Of a DNA stretch of 32,199 nt, positions 22,552 to 31,266 are shown in pieces. Source of the stretch: Actinomycetota bacterium. Its GTDB lineage: Bacteria; Actinomycetota; Acidimicrobiia; Acidimicrobiales; Acidimicrobiaceae. Below the pieces are notes generated by a model. The model ran no database searches and was not told where the DNA came from. It was given only the letters and a program-made list of their open reading frames with translations. Every line of letters starts with the position of its first letter. The stretch's first letter is position 1. Location: assembly GCA_027320695.1 (NCBI GenBank), contig DAHVKW010000008.1:1-32199 (forward strand), read 5' to 3'. The translations under genes were made by a program, and so were the position numbers.

Positions 22552-24429
22552 TTGAATAGCACGGTAGTTTTCACGATGATGTTGTTGCCCTTGGCGGGGT
22601 TCCTGGTAAATTTGGTCTTCGGCAACAGACTCAAACGCCCGCTTGCTGGGGTCATAGCCAGCTTGTTTGTCATCGCGTCGTTTGCGTTGGCAATAGTTAC
22701 CTGGCTGGAACTTTTATCAAAGCCGGCCAGCCAGCGAGTATTCGATTTCACTCTGTTCAACTGGATCTCCTCCGGCAGTCTGCATCTAAATGTCGGGGCC
22801 TACATAGATCCTTTATCCGTGACGATGATTCTCTTTGTTACCGGAGTCTCTGCGGCGATCCACATCTATTCCATCGGGTATATGGCTCATGACGAGCGCT
22901 TTAGTCAGTTTTTTGTGTACCTCAACCTATTTGTCTTTGCGATGTCGGTGCTGGTGCTTTCTGACAACTTCGTGTTTACCTTCCTTGGATGGGAGGGAGT
23001 TGGTGCCACTTCCTACTGGTTGATCGCCTTTTGGTTTGAGAGGCCGACAGCAGCTGCGGCAGGCAAAAAGGCCTTCATAGTGAATAGAATGGGTGACTTC
23101 GGCTATCTCATTGCCGTGTTTCTCTTGTTTGGCTACGTTGGTTCATTGTCCTACGCGAAGGTATTCGGTTCCCTTGGCAGTATTGGTCATGGCGCGCTGA
23201 CTGCAATCGCACTGCTATTTTTTCTCGGCGCGGTTGGGAAATCGGCTCAGCTTCCACTTTTTGTTTGGCTTGTTGATGCCATGGAAGGCCCGACGCCGGT
23301 GTCCGCTCTAATCCACGCCGCAACCATGGTTACCGCAGGCGTTTATCTGATGGCTCGAATTTCGCCAATTCTGCATCTGACCGCCGGAGTCGGGACGTTC
23401 ATTGCCTTTGTGGGCGTGATCACAGCATTTGTTGCCGCCATGGCCGCCACGTCACAGACTGACATCAAGAAGGTATTGGCGTATTCGACGGTTTCCCAGC
23501 TGGGTTACATGTTCCTTGGCATCGGTACCGGGCAGTATGTGGCTGCCATCTTTTTGATGGTCACCCACGCATTCTACAAAGCCCTCCTCTTCCTGGGAGC
23601 CGGCTCCGTCATCCACGGATTGCATGACGAGCAGAACATCAAGAAGATGGGTGCGCTGCGGAAATTGATGCCGATAACTTCCGTTACCTTTATTGTGGCA
23701 TGGCTGTCGATAGCTGGATTTCCGCCTTTTTCAGGATTCTGGTCCAAAGGAGACGTTCTGGCTGGAGCGTACCAGAAGTCGGTGGTGCTGTGGTTGATTG
23801 GCGCGCTCACCGCAATCTTGACGGCCTACTACATGGGTCGCGAAGTTTACCTTGTGTTTTTTGGAAAGCAGCGATTTGAGAAATCGAACCATGTTCACGA
23901 GTCGCCAAAAGTTATGACGATACCACTGCTGATACTCGCAGTGCTATCGATATTCGGCGGCGTCCTTAATCTGCCGATTAGCGACAAGTTCAGATTCCTG
24001 GAGAACTGGCTGACGCCAGTGTTCGGTGGCGCACTAGCGCCGTCCACGCTTTCAAGTTCCCTGAGGCTGGCGCTCGGTGCCGCAGATGGCGTATTCGCAC
24101 TCGTTGGTATTGGCCTTGCCACTTCGCTATGGATAAGGAGCTCGTCGCGGCCTGCAATCGAGCCCTCGCTTCTAGCCAACGGGTGGGGTATTGACCGTTT
24201 TTACGATCGTGTTATCGCGAGATCGTCGACACGGCTATCCGCGGAGGTAACCGACGTCATCGAAGTGAAGGTTATAGATGGCGCGACGATGTCGATTGCC
24301 GGACTGGTTGGGTTTGTCGGCAAGTATGCTCGCAAGGTTCAGAGCGGCTATATCCGGAACTATGCCCTTTACATCAGCGTCGGCGTACTTTTGATCCTTG
24401 GGTACTTCGTGACAAGGGCGGGTGCGTAA
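22552..24429 (+). CDS. nuoL: NADH-quinone oxidoreductase subunit L
   Basis: The distal antiporter-like proton-pumping subunit. It has about 16 membrane helices; key residues are Glu148 in FLGWEGVGATSYWLI and Lys230 in GAVGKSAQLPLFVWL, and the signature EGPTPVSALIHAATMV follows. The long lateral helix is in the C-terminal part, ending with a last membrane helix near 605-622. The length of 625 aa is normal. The start is TTG at 22552 with AGGGG six nt upstream. Immediately after its TAA an ATG begins a 16-residue ORF that leads to nuoM. Confidence 0.97.
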   Translation: MNSTVVFTMMLLPLAGFLVNLVFGNRLKRPLAGVIASLFVIASFALAIVTWLELLSKPASQRVFDFTLFNWISSGSLHLNVGAYIDPLSVTMILFVTGVSAAIHIYSIGYMAHDERFSQFFVYLNLFVFAMSVLVLSDNFVFTFLGWEGVGATSYWLIAFWFERPTAAAAGKKAFIVNRMGDFGYLIAVFLLFGYVGSLSYAKVFGSLGSIGHGALTAIALLFFLGAVGKSAQLPLFVWLVDAMEGPTPVSALIHAATMVTAGVYLMARISPILHLTAGVGTFIAFVGVITAFVAAMAATSQTDIKKVLAYSTVSQLGYMFLGIGTGQYVAAIFLMVTHAFYKALLFLGAGSVIHGLHDEQNIKKMGALRKLMPITSVTFIVAWLSIAGFPPFSGFWSKGDVLAGAYQKSVVLWLIGALTAILTAYYMGREVYLVFFGKQRFEKSNHVHESPKVMTIPLLILAVLSIFGGVLNLPISDKFRFLENWLTPVFGGALAPSTLSSSLRLALGAADGVFALVGIGLATSLWIRSSSRPAIEPSLLANGWGIDRFYDRVIARSSTRLSAEVTDVIEVKVIDGATMSIAGLVGFVGKYARKVQSGYIRNYALYISVGVLLILGYFVTRAGA

Positions 24430-24480
24430 ATGAAGACTGGGTTCGTGAAAGGGTTTGTTTTGAGGAAGGCACTGATTTGA
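24430..24480 (+). CDS. Possible 16-residue coupling peptide between nuoL and nuoM
   Basis: An ATG directly abuts the nuoL TAA and opens a 16-codon frame (MKTGFVKGFVLRKALI) whose TGA overlaps the TTG start of nuoM (TTGA). AAGGG about 10 nt before its ATG, within the end of nuoL, could serve as ribosome site. It fills the only long gap (47 nt) between the last four nuo genes. The peptide is basic with a hydrophobic rhythm. It may matter only as a translated bridge that delivers ribosomes to the weak TTG. It is not in frame with nuoM. It could be chance. Confidence 0.4.
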   Translation: MKTGFVKGFVLRKALI

Positions 24481-25997
24481 GCACGCTACTGAACCTTCTT
24501 ATATTTGTCCCTCTCGCTGGTGCGGTTATCGCGGCGATCGTCGGGTCCAAGAAGACGGCTATGACTGTCGCCAAAGTTGTGGCGCTACTAGATTTCGTCT
24601 TGGCGGCAATCGTCCTGGTACAGTTCAATACCAGCTCCACGGGGTTCCAGGGGGTGTCAAGTGTTTCTTGGATTCCAGCTTTTGGAATTTCCTGGAAACT
24701 CGGTATCGACGGCATCTCTCTTTTTCTGGTGTTATTGACTGCCGTGCTCTTTCCAATAGCCTTGTACGCTTCGAAGGAGACGAAGTCGGTAGGGTCGTAC
24801 GCGGCATGGATGCTTATGTTGGAGGCGTCGCTAATCGGCAGCTTCCTTTCTCTGGATCTGTTCAGCTTCTTCCTTCTCTTCGAGCTGACGCTGATTCCTT
24901 CATATTTCCTCATCGCAAGGTGGGGATATGCCCGATCCGGTTTCGCTGCGGTCAAGTTTTTCGTCTATACATTTTTTGGGTCGGCCTTCCTGCTGGTCGG
25001 CATCCTGGCTTTGGTTTTCATTCATCAGGCCCAGACTGGCACCACGACATTTGATTTAGTGACCTTGGCTCACTCAACTCATCTTTCCGACACCGCGCAA
25101 GAGTGGCTGCTAATCGCCTTCACGGTCGCTTTCGCCATAAAGGCGCCGCTCTTCCCGTTACACACCTGGTCACCAGATACCTACGGTGAATCTCCGCTGG
25201 GTCCGGTTGTAATTATCGCTTCGGTGATGGCAAAGCTTGGAATCTACGGCATGATTCGTTTCGATCTCGAGCTGTTTCCACGCGCCTCACATATTCTGGC
25301 GCCGCTGCTGCTAACTCTTGGAGTTGCCGGCATAATCTATGGCGCTGTTGTGGCTGCCTCATCCTCCCATATGCGGCGGTTCGTGGCGTTTTCCTCTTTG
25401 TCCCACGTTGGGTTCATCGTTCTTGGCCTCTTTGCGCTGACACCGCAGGGATTGACGGGCGCAGTTGTGCAGATGTTCAATCATGGTATCTACACCGCAG
25501 CACTGCTGCTGGTAATTGGATTTATCTATGAGCGGCGCGCGAGAATGGGATTCGATGGCTTAGGCGGTATTCAAAAATCGGCGCCGATAATGGCGGGAGT
25601 CGCAACGGTGATTGTCATGGCTACGGTCGGCCTGCCTGGCCTGAGCGGGTTTGTCGGAGAATTCCTGATTCTTCTTGGCGCATTTCTTTCCCATAGATGG
25701 TGGGCGGTTGTCGGAACCACCGGTGTGGTGCTGAGTGCGATATATATGTTGTGGGCATATCAGAGGATATTTCATGGCAAGCCGTCGGAGGCCATAACGA
25801 AGGAGGGCTTCAAAGACATAACGAAGGCCGAACTAGCTTTGGTTCTTCCGCTCATTGCACTGATAGTCTTCCTTGGGGTCTACCCCAAGCCGATGTTGGA
25901 TCGGGTGGATCCAACTGTAAATGCTCTCGTTACCCAGGTGGCACACGCCCCAAGCTATCCTTCTTCTGCCAACTACAGCGCACAGTCAAAGGGTTAG
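24477..25997 (+). CDS. nuoM: NADH-quinone oxidoreductase subunit M
   Basis: A second antiporter-like subunit with about 14 helices. The essential pair is Glu136 in FFLLFELTLIPSYFLIARWG and Lys222 in AFAIKAPLFPLHTW, followed by a typical SPDTYGESPLGPVVI stretch. The 506-aa length is standard. The only in-frame start near the N-terminal helix is TTG at 24477; GAGGAAGG lies eight nt before it. No ATG, GTG or TTG occurs upstream in this frame in the intergenic gap. nuoN begins 4 nt after its stop. Confidence 0.97.
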   Translation: MSTLLNLLIFVPLAGAVIAAIVGSKKTAMTVAKVVALLDFVLAAIVLVQFNTSSTGFQGVSSVSWIPAFGISWKLGIDGISLFLVLLTAVLFPIALYASKETKSVGSYAAWMLMLEASLIGSFLSLDLFSFFLLFELTLIPSYFLIARWGYARSGFAAVKFFVYTFFGSAFLLVGILALVFIHQAQTGTTTFDLVTLAHSTHLSDTAQEWLLIAFTVAFAIKAPLFPLHTWSPDTYGESPLGPVVIIASVMAKLGIYGMIRFDLELFPRASHILAPLLLTLGVAGIIYGAVVAASSSHMRRFVAFSSLSHVGFIVLGLFALTPQGLTGAVVQMFNHGIYTAALLLVIGFIYERRARMGFDGLGGIQKSAPIMAGVATVIVMATVGLPGLSGFVGEFLILLGAFLSHRWWAVVGTTGVVLSAIYMLWAYQRIFHGKPSEAITKEGFKDITKAELALVLPLIALIVFLGVYPKPMLDRVDPTVNALVTQVAHAPSYPSSANYSAQSKG

Positions 25998-26001
25998 GTC
26001 G

Positions 26002-27594
26002 ATGTCATTTCTAATTGCTCAAGTAGCATCCTCTGCACCAATCAAGTTGCCGTCGGTCGAATACTCCGCAATTGCGCCAGAGTTGATCATGATCGTCGGC
26101 GCCATTGTTGTGATGCTGATCAGTTCGCTAGTTGCCAAGCACGTGTCGAAGGCCACCTCAATTGCTGTTGGTGCGCTGGTGGCAATCGCCAGTCTGGCCG
26201 ACTCAATTTATTTGGGTTTTCAGTCAGGTGCCAGCGGGGCTAACAAGGCGGTCCTTTCCGGTGCCGTTGCGCTGGACAAATTCGCAGTTTTCTTCTACGC
26301 GCTGTTCTCCATAGTCGCACTACTGACTGTGCTGCTCGGACGGCAGCTGATGAATCTGGACCGGGGCCGCGTTCCGGATTTCGTTACGCTTGTATTGCTC
26401 TCCACATCCGGGGCCATGCTCATGGCGTCGGCCTTGGATCTGATAGTTCTCTTCGTGGGGCTCGAGATTTTGTCTATCGCGCTATATGTGCTGGTCGCCA
26501 TCGAATCGAATAGCTCTAGAGGCCACGAGTCATCAGTAAAGTACTTCATGCTTGGCGGGTTCTCATCGGCGGTATTCCTTTACGGCGTCGCGCTGGTCTA
26601 TGGCGCAACCGGATCCACGAACCTCGGGCAGGTTCTGACTTTCCTGGCTAATAATCTTCTCAAGTCAAACGGCGTGTTGCTAGCGGGAATTGGGATGATT
26701 CTTGTTGGGCTTGGGTTCAAGATATCGGCCGTCCCATTTCATTTCTGGGCGCCAGACGTTTATCAGGGTGCTCCCAGCCCAGTGACTGGATTTATGGCCG
26801 CAACAGCCAAAGCTGCTGGATTTGCAGCCTTGCTCCGGGTCTTCTACTCGGGATTCATCACCTATCAGTCCTACTGGGCGCCTGTAGTCGGTGCGCTCGC
26901 CGTGCTCACGCTTCTTCTTGGAGCTGTTCTGGCGGTTCTTCAAAGAGATATCAAGAGGACCCTCGCTTATTCCTCCATAAATCAGGCAGGCTTCATTCTG
27001 CTTGGGCTTTACGCCGTGTCGGCTAGAGGGGTTGGCGCTTCTCTGTACTTCCTGATCACTTACTCGGTGGTGATCGTGGGCGCATTTGCTACGGTTGGCG
27101 CAATGGAGAAGCTGCTGGGGAAGCAGGGCTTGGAGCTTGAAGATCTGCGGGGGCTTTCGAAGAAGTCGCCATTCCTGGCCTTTTCATTCGTTGCTCTGAT
27201 TCTTGCCCAGGCGGGCGCGCCATTTACTACGGGATTCCTTTCCAAGTTCAACGTTGTGCTTGCAACCGTGGATGCGCGCCACTATCCCGTTGCGCTTGTC
27301 GCCATGATTTCGGCCGCCATAGCAGTGTTTTTCTACTTGCGAATGGCGCTTTTGCCGTTCCGCGCGGCAAGCGGCGAATCTGAGACCATACTACCGGCAG
27401 CTGCCGGCTTGGAAGAAAATCAACAATCTGGAAATTCAGCTGTTCTGGTCAAAGAGGATGTAATCGTAGCGGTCAAGACCAAAATCGATAGCGTAACTGT
27501 GGTCATCGGCATTGCTGTGGCGGTAACGATAGGTCTTGGAATCTGGGCAGGTCCGCTTGTCGATCTGGCAAATAGGGCAGTGCTGTTTTTCTAG
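26002..27594 (+). CDS. nuoN: NADH-quinone oxidoreductase subunit N
   Basis: The third antiporter-like subunit and the last gene of the operon. Glu155 in LFVGLEILSIALYV and Lys240 in GLGFKISAVPFHFW are the conserved charged pair, followed by DVYQGAPSPVTGFMA. A hydrophilic loop of about 45 residues (near 455-500) separates the last two helices and is longer than usual, giving 530 aa. The frame is open into nuoM, but the ATG at 26002 has AAAGGG eight nt upstream and begins at the right place. Its stop faces the stop of a convergent gene 14 nt away. Confidence 0.97.
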   Translation: MSFLIAQVASSAPIKLPSVEYSAIAPELIMIVGAIVVMLISSLVAKHVSKATSIAVGALVAIASLADSIYLGFQSGASGANKAVLSGAVALDKFAVFFYALFSIVALLTVLLGRQLMNLDRGRVPDFVTLVLLSTSGAMLMASALDLIVLFVGLEILSIALYVLVAIESNSSRGHESSVKYFMLGGFSSAVFLYGVALVYGATGSTNLGQVLTFLANNLLKSNGVLLAGIGMILVGLGFKISAVPFHFWAPDVYQGAPSPVTGFMAATAKAAGFAALLRVFYSGFITYQSYWAPVVGALAVLTLLLGAVLAVLQRDIKRTLAYSSINQAGFILLGLYAVSARGVGASLYFLITYSVVIVGAFATVGAMEKLLGKQGLELEDLRGLSKKSPFLAFSFVALILAQAGAPFTTGFLSKFNVVLATVDARHYPVALVAMISAAIAVFFYLRMALLPFRAASGESETILPAAAGLEENQQSGNSAVLVKEDVIVAVKTKIDSVTVVIGIAVAVTIGLGIWAGPLVDLANRAVLFF

Positions 27595-27608
27595 GCCCTA
27601 GCTCGACT

Positions 27609-30600
27609 TCAGGGGTTCGACGGAGAATCGGCAGGGTTTAGAAAACGCCCAATTATTGGCAGCTCCCACAAAGCTTCAGCCCTGGCGATTGCCAGCAGAA
27701 TGGCCGGGGCGTGCTCGGCGTTATCGTAGATCACGTATCTAGGATGCCAGTGGGGATCGAACTTGGAATTGAAGCGCCACAGGCTTTCGATTTGCATAGA
27801 ATCGCCCATGCGCTTGAGAAACCATTTTTCTACCCGCTGGGTCACTGAGCCCATCTCTCCAGAGAGAACGGCGCGCATGGTTGCAAAGTTGAGACTTAGG
27901 TGTTCGTAGCCATTGCTTGCCAGGTGGTCGATCGTTGACACGATCATGAAGTCCATAAGCCCGTTCGGATGCGCCCCGAGGTCCCGCCTCATGAGATCAA
28001 GGGAGTAGCCGTTGATTCCAGGCGCAGGCACCCATTGGCAGAAACCTACGACGCTTCCGCCGCTATCCTTGCACACGGTTAGTAGCAGATGCTTGTCAGA
28101 TGGGTCGAAGACTCTTCCCAAAGTCATCGAGAAGCCCCTTTCCGCCTCTCCTTTTCTGCTCTGGCTCATGACGGACATCAGAGCGGCCTTTAGCTGAGGA
28201 TCTAATCTGGAAGGGTCATGGAACTCGATGGTGTATCCGTATTTTCGGATTCTCCCCACTGCTTGGCGAAGTCCTTTGTTCTTTTTGCCTTCCAGTTGGG
28301 TTTCGTTTACAGCGACAATGGCTTCGTCGCCGACGTAGACAGAATGCATTCCCGTGGCTTGGTAGTTATCGAGCCAGGCCTCATCCGCGCCAAGCACGCC
28401 GACTATCCACCCCTTGGCGTTGGCGAAGGTGAGGAACTCTTTCCATGCTTGAACCTTCGTGGTGTCTGGTCCTACGGGATCAGGGGAAACAAGCGCCACG
28501 GATCCGTAGTTGGCATATGCCACGAGGCAGCCATGGGCAAAGAAGTAGCGTTTGTCGTCCCTCAGCGCGAAATAATCGAGGGTACCGTTCGAATATCTTC
28601 CCACGATGGCTCGGGCCCTTTCGCGCTCAGACCTGGCGCCAAATCTCACGGAAAGTCCCACCGATCTGTCGACGACAGGACGAAACGCCAGGAATAGCGC
28701 GATTGTCACGAGACACAGTCCGCTCAGTGCCAATGCCGGGGCGGCGAACTGGTCGATAGTTCCCGGCAAGAAGTGCGAGGAGAAACCCGCCATTCTTTCG
28801 CTAACTGCGATGAAGGTATACCAGTATGAGAAGCCGTGGTTGTGTTTTATCAGCGTTATGTAGCCAAAGACGATGCTTGTGCTAAAGATGATGATTGCGG
28901 CCGCCCCCAGGACTAAAGCCCGAACGCCCCGCCTCAGCGAGGGGCGGTCGGAAGGCGCTTTGAAGCTGTTCCTCTTGCTTATGAGGTACAGGGTGAGGAT
29001 TAGCAAGGCGAGGGCCTCTTCAAAGTCGCCTCCCTTGACCAGGTTCAAGCTGGCGGCGCCGATGGACAGCACCAGCGCAAAGGTCCACGCCTGTCTCTGG
29101 CCTCTGCGCACTCCGCCTGCCAGGAACATAAGGCCTATTGAAGCCATCGCCACCAAAGCGCTGGCCGTCGTCGAGATGGTTACGGGAAGAAACTCCTGAA
29201 TGACATGCAGCCTTGATCGTATTGGAGGAGTCAGCGCCGATGCGAGGTCCAGCGCGCCGACAATGAAAATGGCGGCAGATGCAATCCTTCTGGAACGTAC
29301 TTGCTTTACCACTGGAAGCTGATCTTCCCGGTAGTCGCTTCCATCCGGGAATGAGGCAAGCTGTCCGGATCGAAATGCCTTGTCTTTTCTCTTGCTGATA
29401 AGGAGCTGCTCGACTAGAGAATCCGCTTTGGCAAAACTGGTGCTGCTCAGGAGCCGCGCATGAAGCGCTGCACCGACATCGATCTCGATCCAGGTGACCT
29501 GATTTCTGGGCCTGAATATTGCCGGAAGTCCAAATGCCGCGGGAGCTTCCACGTAGATTCGAGACACCGATCCAGTACAGGCGAAAAAGCCATCACCGAC
29601 TCTAGACAGCTCGGGCGTAAGAAAATGACCCGCTATGAGGCCGGCATAACCGTCTTCAATCGCTTTGGCCGCACCCAGCCGTGCGTTTACGTTGATGTCG
29701 GAAGTCTTTATGTTTTCAGATTCTTCGCTTACGAACCGGGAATAGGAGATGCGAAGCAGTATGAGAATGGCGATCAGTAGAACCGCGGAATCAATTATTG
29801 TTGCCGCGCCGATATAGGCTAATCGCGAACCAAGGCTTACTGCATGGTATTTCAACCGGTTTATAACGGGAAGAGAAATCACAATCGGGATCTTTACCAG
29901 AAATGAGAGCACCAGCGGCAGCAGGATCCAAGGAGCGACTCGAACGGCTTTTTGATAGGTAATCCTTGAAATAACGAATCTCACCGACGCGATGGGGTCT
30001 CTTAGACGCTCGACACCTTGGAGCCATTTAGATTTCTTGTTTGACTGGTACCTTGGCCAGAAATCAGCCAGCAAGTGTTGTGCCCAGGGCGTTTCAACTG
30101 GCGAATATGGATCCTTTGCGCTGGTTATAGGATCGAACTCTCTCCCAGCGGTTACCCGGACTTTTTCGAATCCGCCGATGGTTTCTATCTGGAGATCAAT
30201 TTCCAGCGCTAGTTCAAACGGGAAGATTCGGCGTAAATTTGCCGCTGCCGCCGTATCGTAGGCGAGTCTTGAGTCTCTGAAGCCCGGAAGAACGAATATT
30301 TGCACGCTTGCCCGGTTGATAAGCGACTCGAAGGCCTGGAACAATGGCGAATCGGGAACTGTGCTCGAATCGTCCGAATGGGTCAGAAAATCAAGGAGAT
30401 TTCCTGCGATAATAACTGTCCCAGGTCCGTCCCAGCGGTTTAAGGCGGCAATGAACCGTTCAAGGCAATATTGATCAGAGGTGGAGCTTGAGCCTTCGAC
30501 TGACGGCTTGATGAAGAAGTCCGATGCAATCAGGACCTTTTCGCCAATGCCGACCTCGACCGTACGAATCGCGGGACAATGGATCGAGACTGCATTTGAA

Positions 30601-30653
30601 TCCGGGGCCGAATGGTTGTCAAGATGGTCAGGGTTTGTTGGGAAATCACTCAT
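27609..30653 (-). CDS. Pseudo-metallophosphoesterase / MprF-like (DUF2156) membrane fusion protein
   Basis: A 1014-aa membrane protein with three parts. Residues 38-380 resemble a calcineurin-type phosphoesterase, with two or three hydrophobic segments inserted (about 238-300). Its motifs have lost most metal ligands: SDFFI (44-48) for SDxHL, GNLLD (84-88) for GDxxD, GFRD (124-127) for GNHD, AGREFDP (169-175) for HGHxFDP, GHFLTPEL (342-349) for GHTHxPEL. About six helices follow (455-660). Residues 670-1000 match the MprF synthase domain, which transfers an amino acid from aminoacyl-tRNA to phosphatidylglycerol: DYFALRDDKRYFF, KGLRQAVGRIRKYGY, ERGFSMTLGR, NGLMDFMIV and FDPHWHPRYVIYD. The amino acid used is unknown. 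It has no clear ribosome site and is convergent with nuoN. Confidence 0.8.
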   Translation of the reverse strand: MSDFPTNPDHLDNHSAPDSNAVSIHCPAIRTVEVGIGEKVLIASDFFIKPSVEGSSSTSDQYCLERFIAALNRWDGPGTVIIAGNLLDFLTHSDDSSTVPDSPLFQAFESLINRASVQIFVLPGFRDSRLAYDTAAAANLRRIFPFELALEIDLQIETIGGFEKVRVTAGREFDPITSAKDPYSPVETPWAQHLLADFWPRYQSNKKSKWLQGVERLRDPIASVRFVISRITYQKAVRVAPWILLPLVLSFLVKIPIVISLPVINRLKYHAVSLGSRLAYIGAATIIDSAVLLIAILILLRISYSRFVSEESENIKTSDINVNARLGAAKAIEDGYAGLIAGHFLTPELSRVGDGFFACTGSVSRIYVEAPAAFGLPAIFRPRNQVTWIEIDVGAALHARLLSSTSFAKADSLVEQLLISKRKDKAFRSGQLASFPDGSDYREDQLPVVKQVRSRRIASAAIFIVGALDLASALTPPIRSRLHVIQEFLPVTISTTASALVAMASIGLMFLAGGVRRGQRQAWTFALVLSIGAASLNLVKGGDFEEALALLILTLYLISKRNSFKAPSDRPSLRRGVRALVLGAAAIIIFSTSIVFGYITLIKHNHGFSYWYTFIAVSERMAGFSSHFLPGTIDQFAAPALALSGLCLVTIALFLAFRPVVDRSVGLSVRFGARSERERARAIVGRYSNGTLDYFALRDDKRYFFAHGCLVAYANYGSVALVSPDPVGPDTTKVQAWKEFLTFANAKGWIVGVLGADEAWLDNYQATGMHSVYVGDEAIVAVNETQLEGKKNKGLRQAVGRIRKYGYTIEFHDPSRLDPQLKAALMSVMSQSRKGEAERGFSMTLGRVFDPSDKHLLLTVCKDSGGSVVGFCQWVPAPGINGYSLDLMRRDLGAHPNGLMDFMIVSTIDHLASNGYEHLSLNFATMRAVLSGEMGSVTQRVEKWFLKRMGDSMQIESLWRFNSKFDPHWHPRYVIYDNAEHAPAILLAIARAEALWELPIIGRFLNPADSPSNP

Positions 30654-30738
30654 TTATCTCTGCATTCTTAGCAACCATAAGCCAGATGCATAATGCTATA
30701 GCAATTTTAGCTCCGCAAAACGCGGGTAGAATTGCAGT
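30654..30738. promoter_or_regulatory. Divergent promoter region with a palindrome and a leaderless-type -10
   Basis: Eighty-five bases serve two divergent genes. TGCTATAGCA (30694-30703) is a perfect 10-bp palindrome near the middle. TAGAAT (30727-30732) ends 6 nt before the ATG at 30739, the spacing expected when transcription starts at the start codon itself; no good -35 is present. Confidence 0.45.
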
Positions 30739-31266
30739 ATGTTTGTCAGCAAGTCGGTTCCGGCCCACTGGATATTTCCACAAGATAGTACCAAAAACTT
30801 CGCAAGCCTAACCGGTCCTGCCGTCTTGTGTGATCTCGATGGCGTGCTTTCAGACGCCGCCTGGCGGCAGCATTTCATCGAGAAGGGCAAGTATAAAGAC
30901 TGGGACAGCTTCTTTCAGAACTGCGGAGATGATCCGTTTCTCGACGAAGTCGCCACGGTGCTTTCACTGCTCGACAAAGATCTCGCGGTGATTCTGCTCA
31001 CCGGAAGGCCCTCCTCGGTAAAGCGGCAGACCGTATCTTGGCTGAGAAACAACTCGCTTCGCTGGGACGTATTGATAATGCGGGACTTTGGCGACTATTC
31101 AGCTGCCACAGAGTTCAAGTCCGAGAGCGTTGATGAAATACGCCGTCATGGGGTCGAGCCGGTGTTGGCATTCGAAGACGATAAGCGCAACGTAGAAATG
31201 TTCAAGGCCAAGGGAATCCCTTGCGTTTACATTCACTCCGGCTATTACGACAGGATCAATCCCTAA
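30739..31266 (+). CDS. HAD-superfamily phosphatase, polynucleotide 3'-phosphatase-like
   Basis: A 175-aa haloacid-dehalogenase fold protein. Asp32 and Asp34 in CDLDGVLSD are the nucleophile and acid/base, Thr88 in LLTGRP is motif II, Lys127 is a candidate for motif III, and Asp147-Asp148 in FEDDKRNVEMF bind magnesium. The order LTGR...T..WL...MR..GD...K...DD(K/R) resembles the 3'-phosphatase domain of T4 polynucleotide kinase, which heals DNA or RNA ends. No kinase or ligase domain is attached, and the substrate is unknown. A short N-terminal extension (about 25 residues) precedes the domain. Its 3' end overlaps the convergent yajQ by 11 bp. A leaderless start is likely because no ribosome site is seen. 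Confidence 0.75.
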   Translation: MFVSKSVPAHWIFPQDSTKNFASLTGPAVLCDLDGVLSDAAWRQHFIEKGKYKDWDSFFQNCGDDPFLDEVATVLSLLDKDLAVILLTGRPSSVKRQTVSWLRNNSLRWDVLIMRDFGDYSAATEFKSESVDEIRRHGVEPVLAFEDDKRNVEMFKAKGIPCVYIHSGYYDRINP

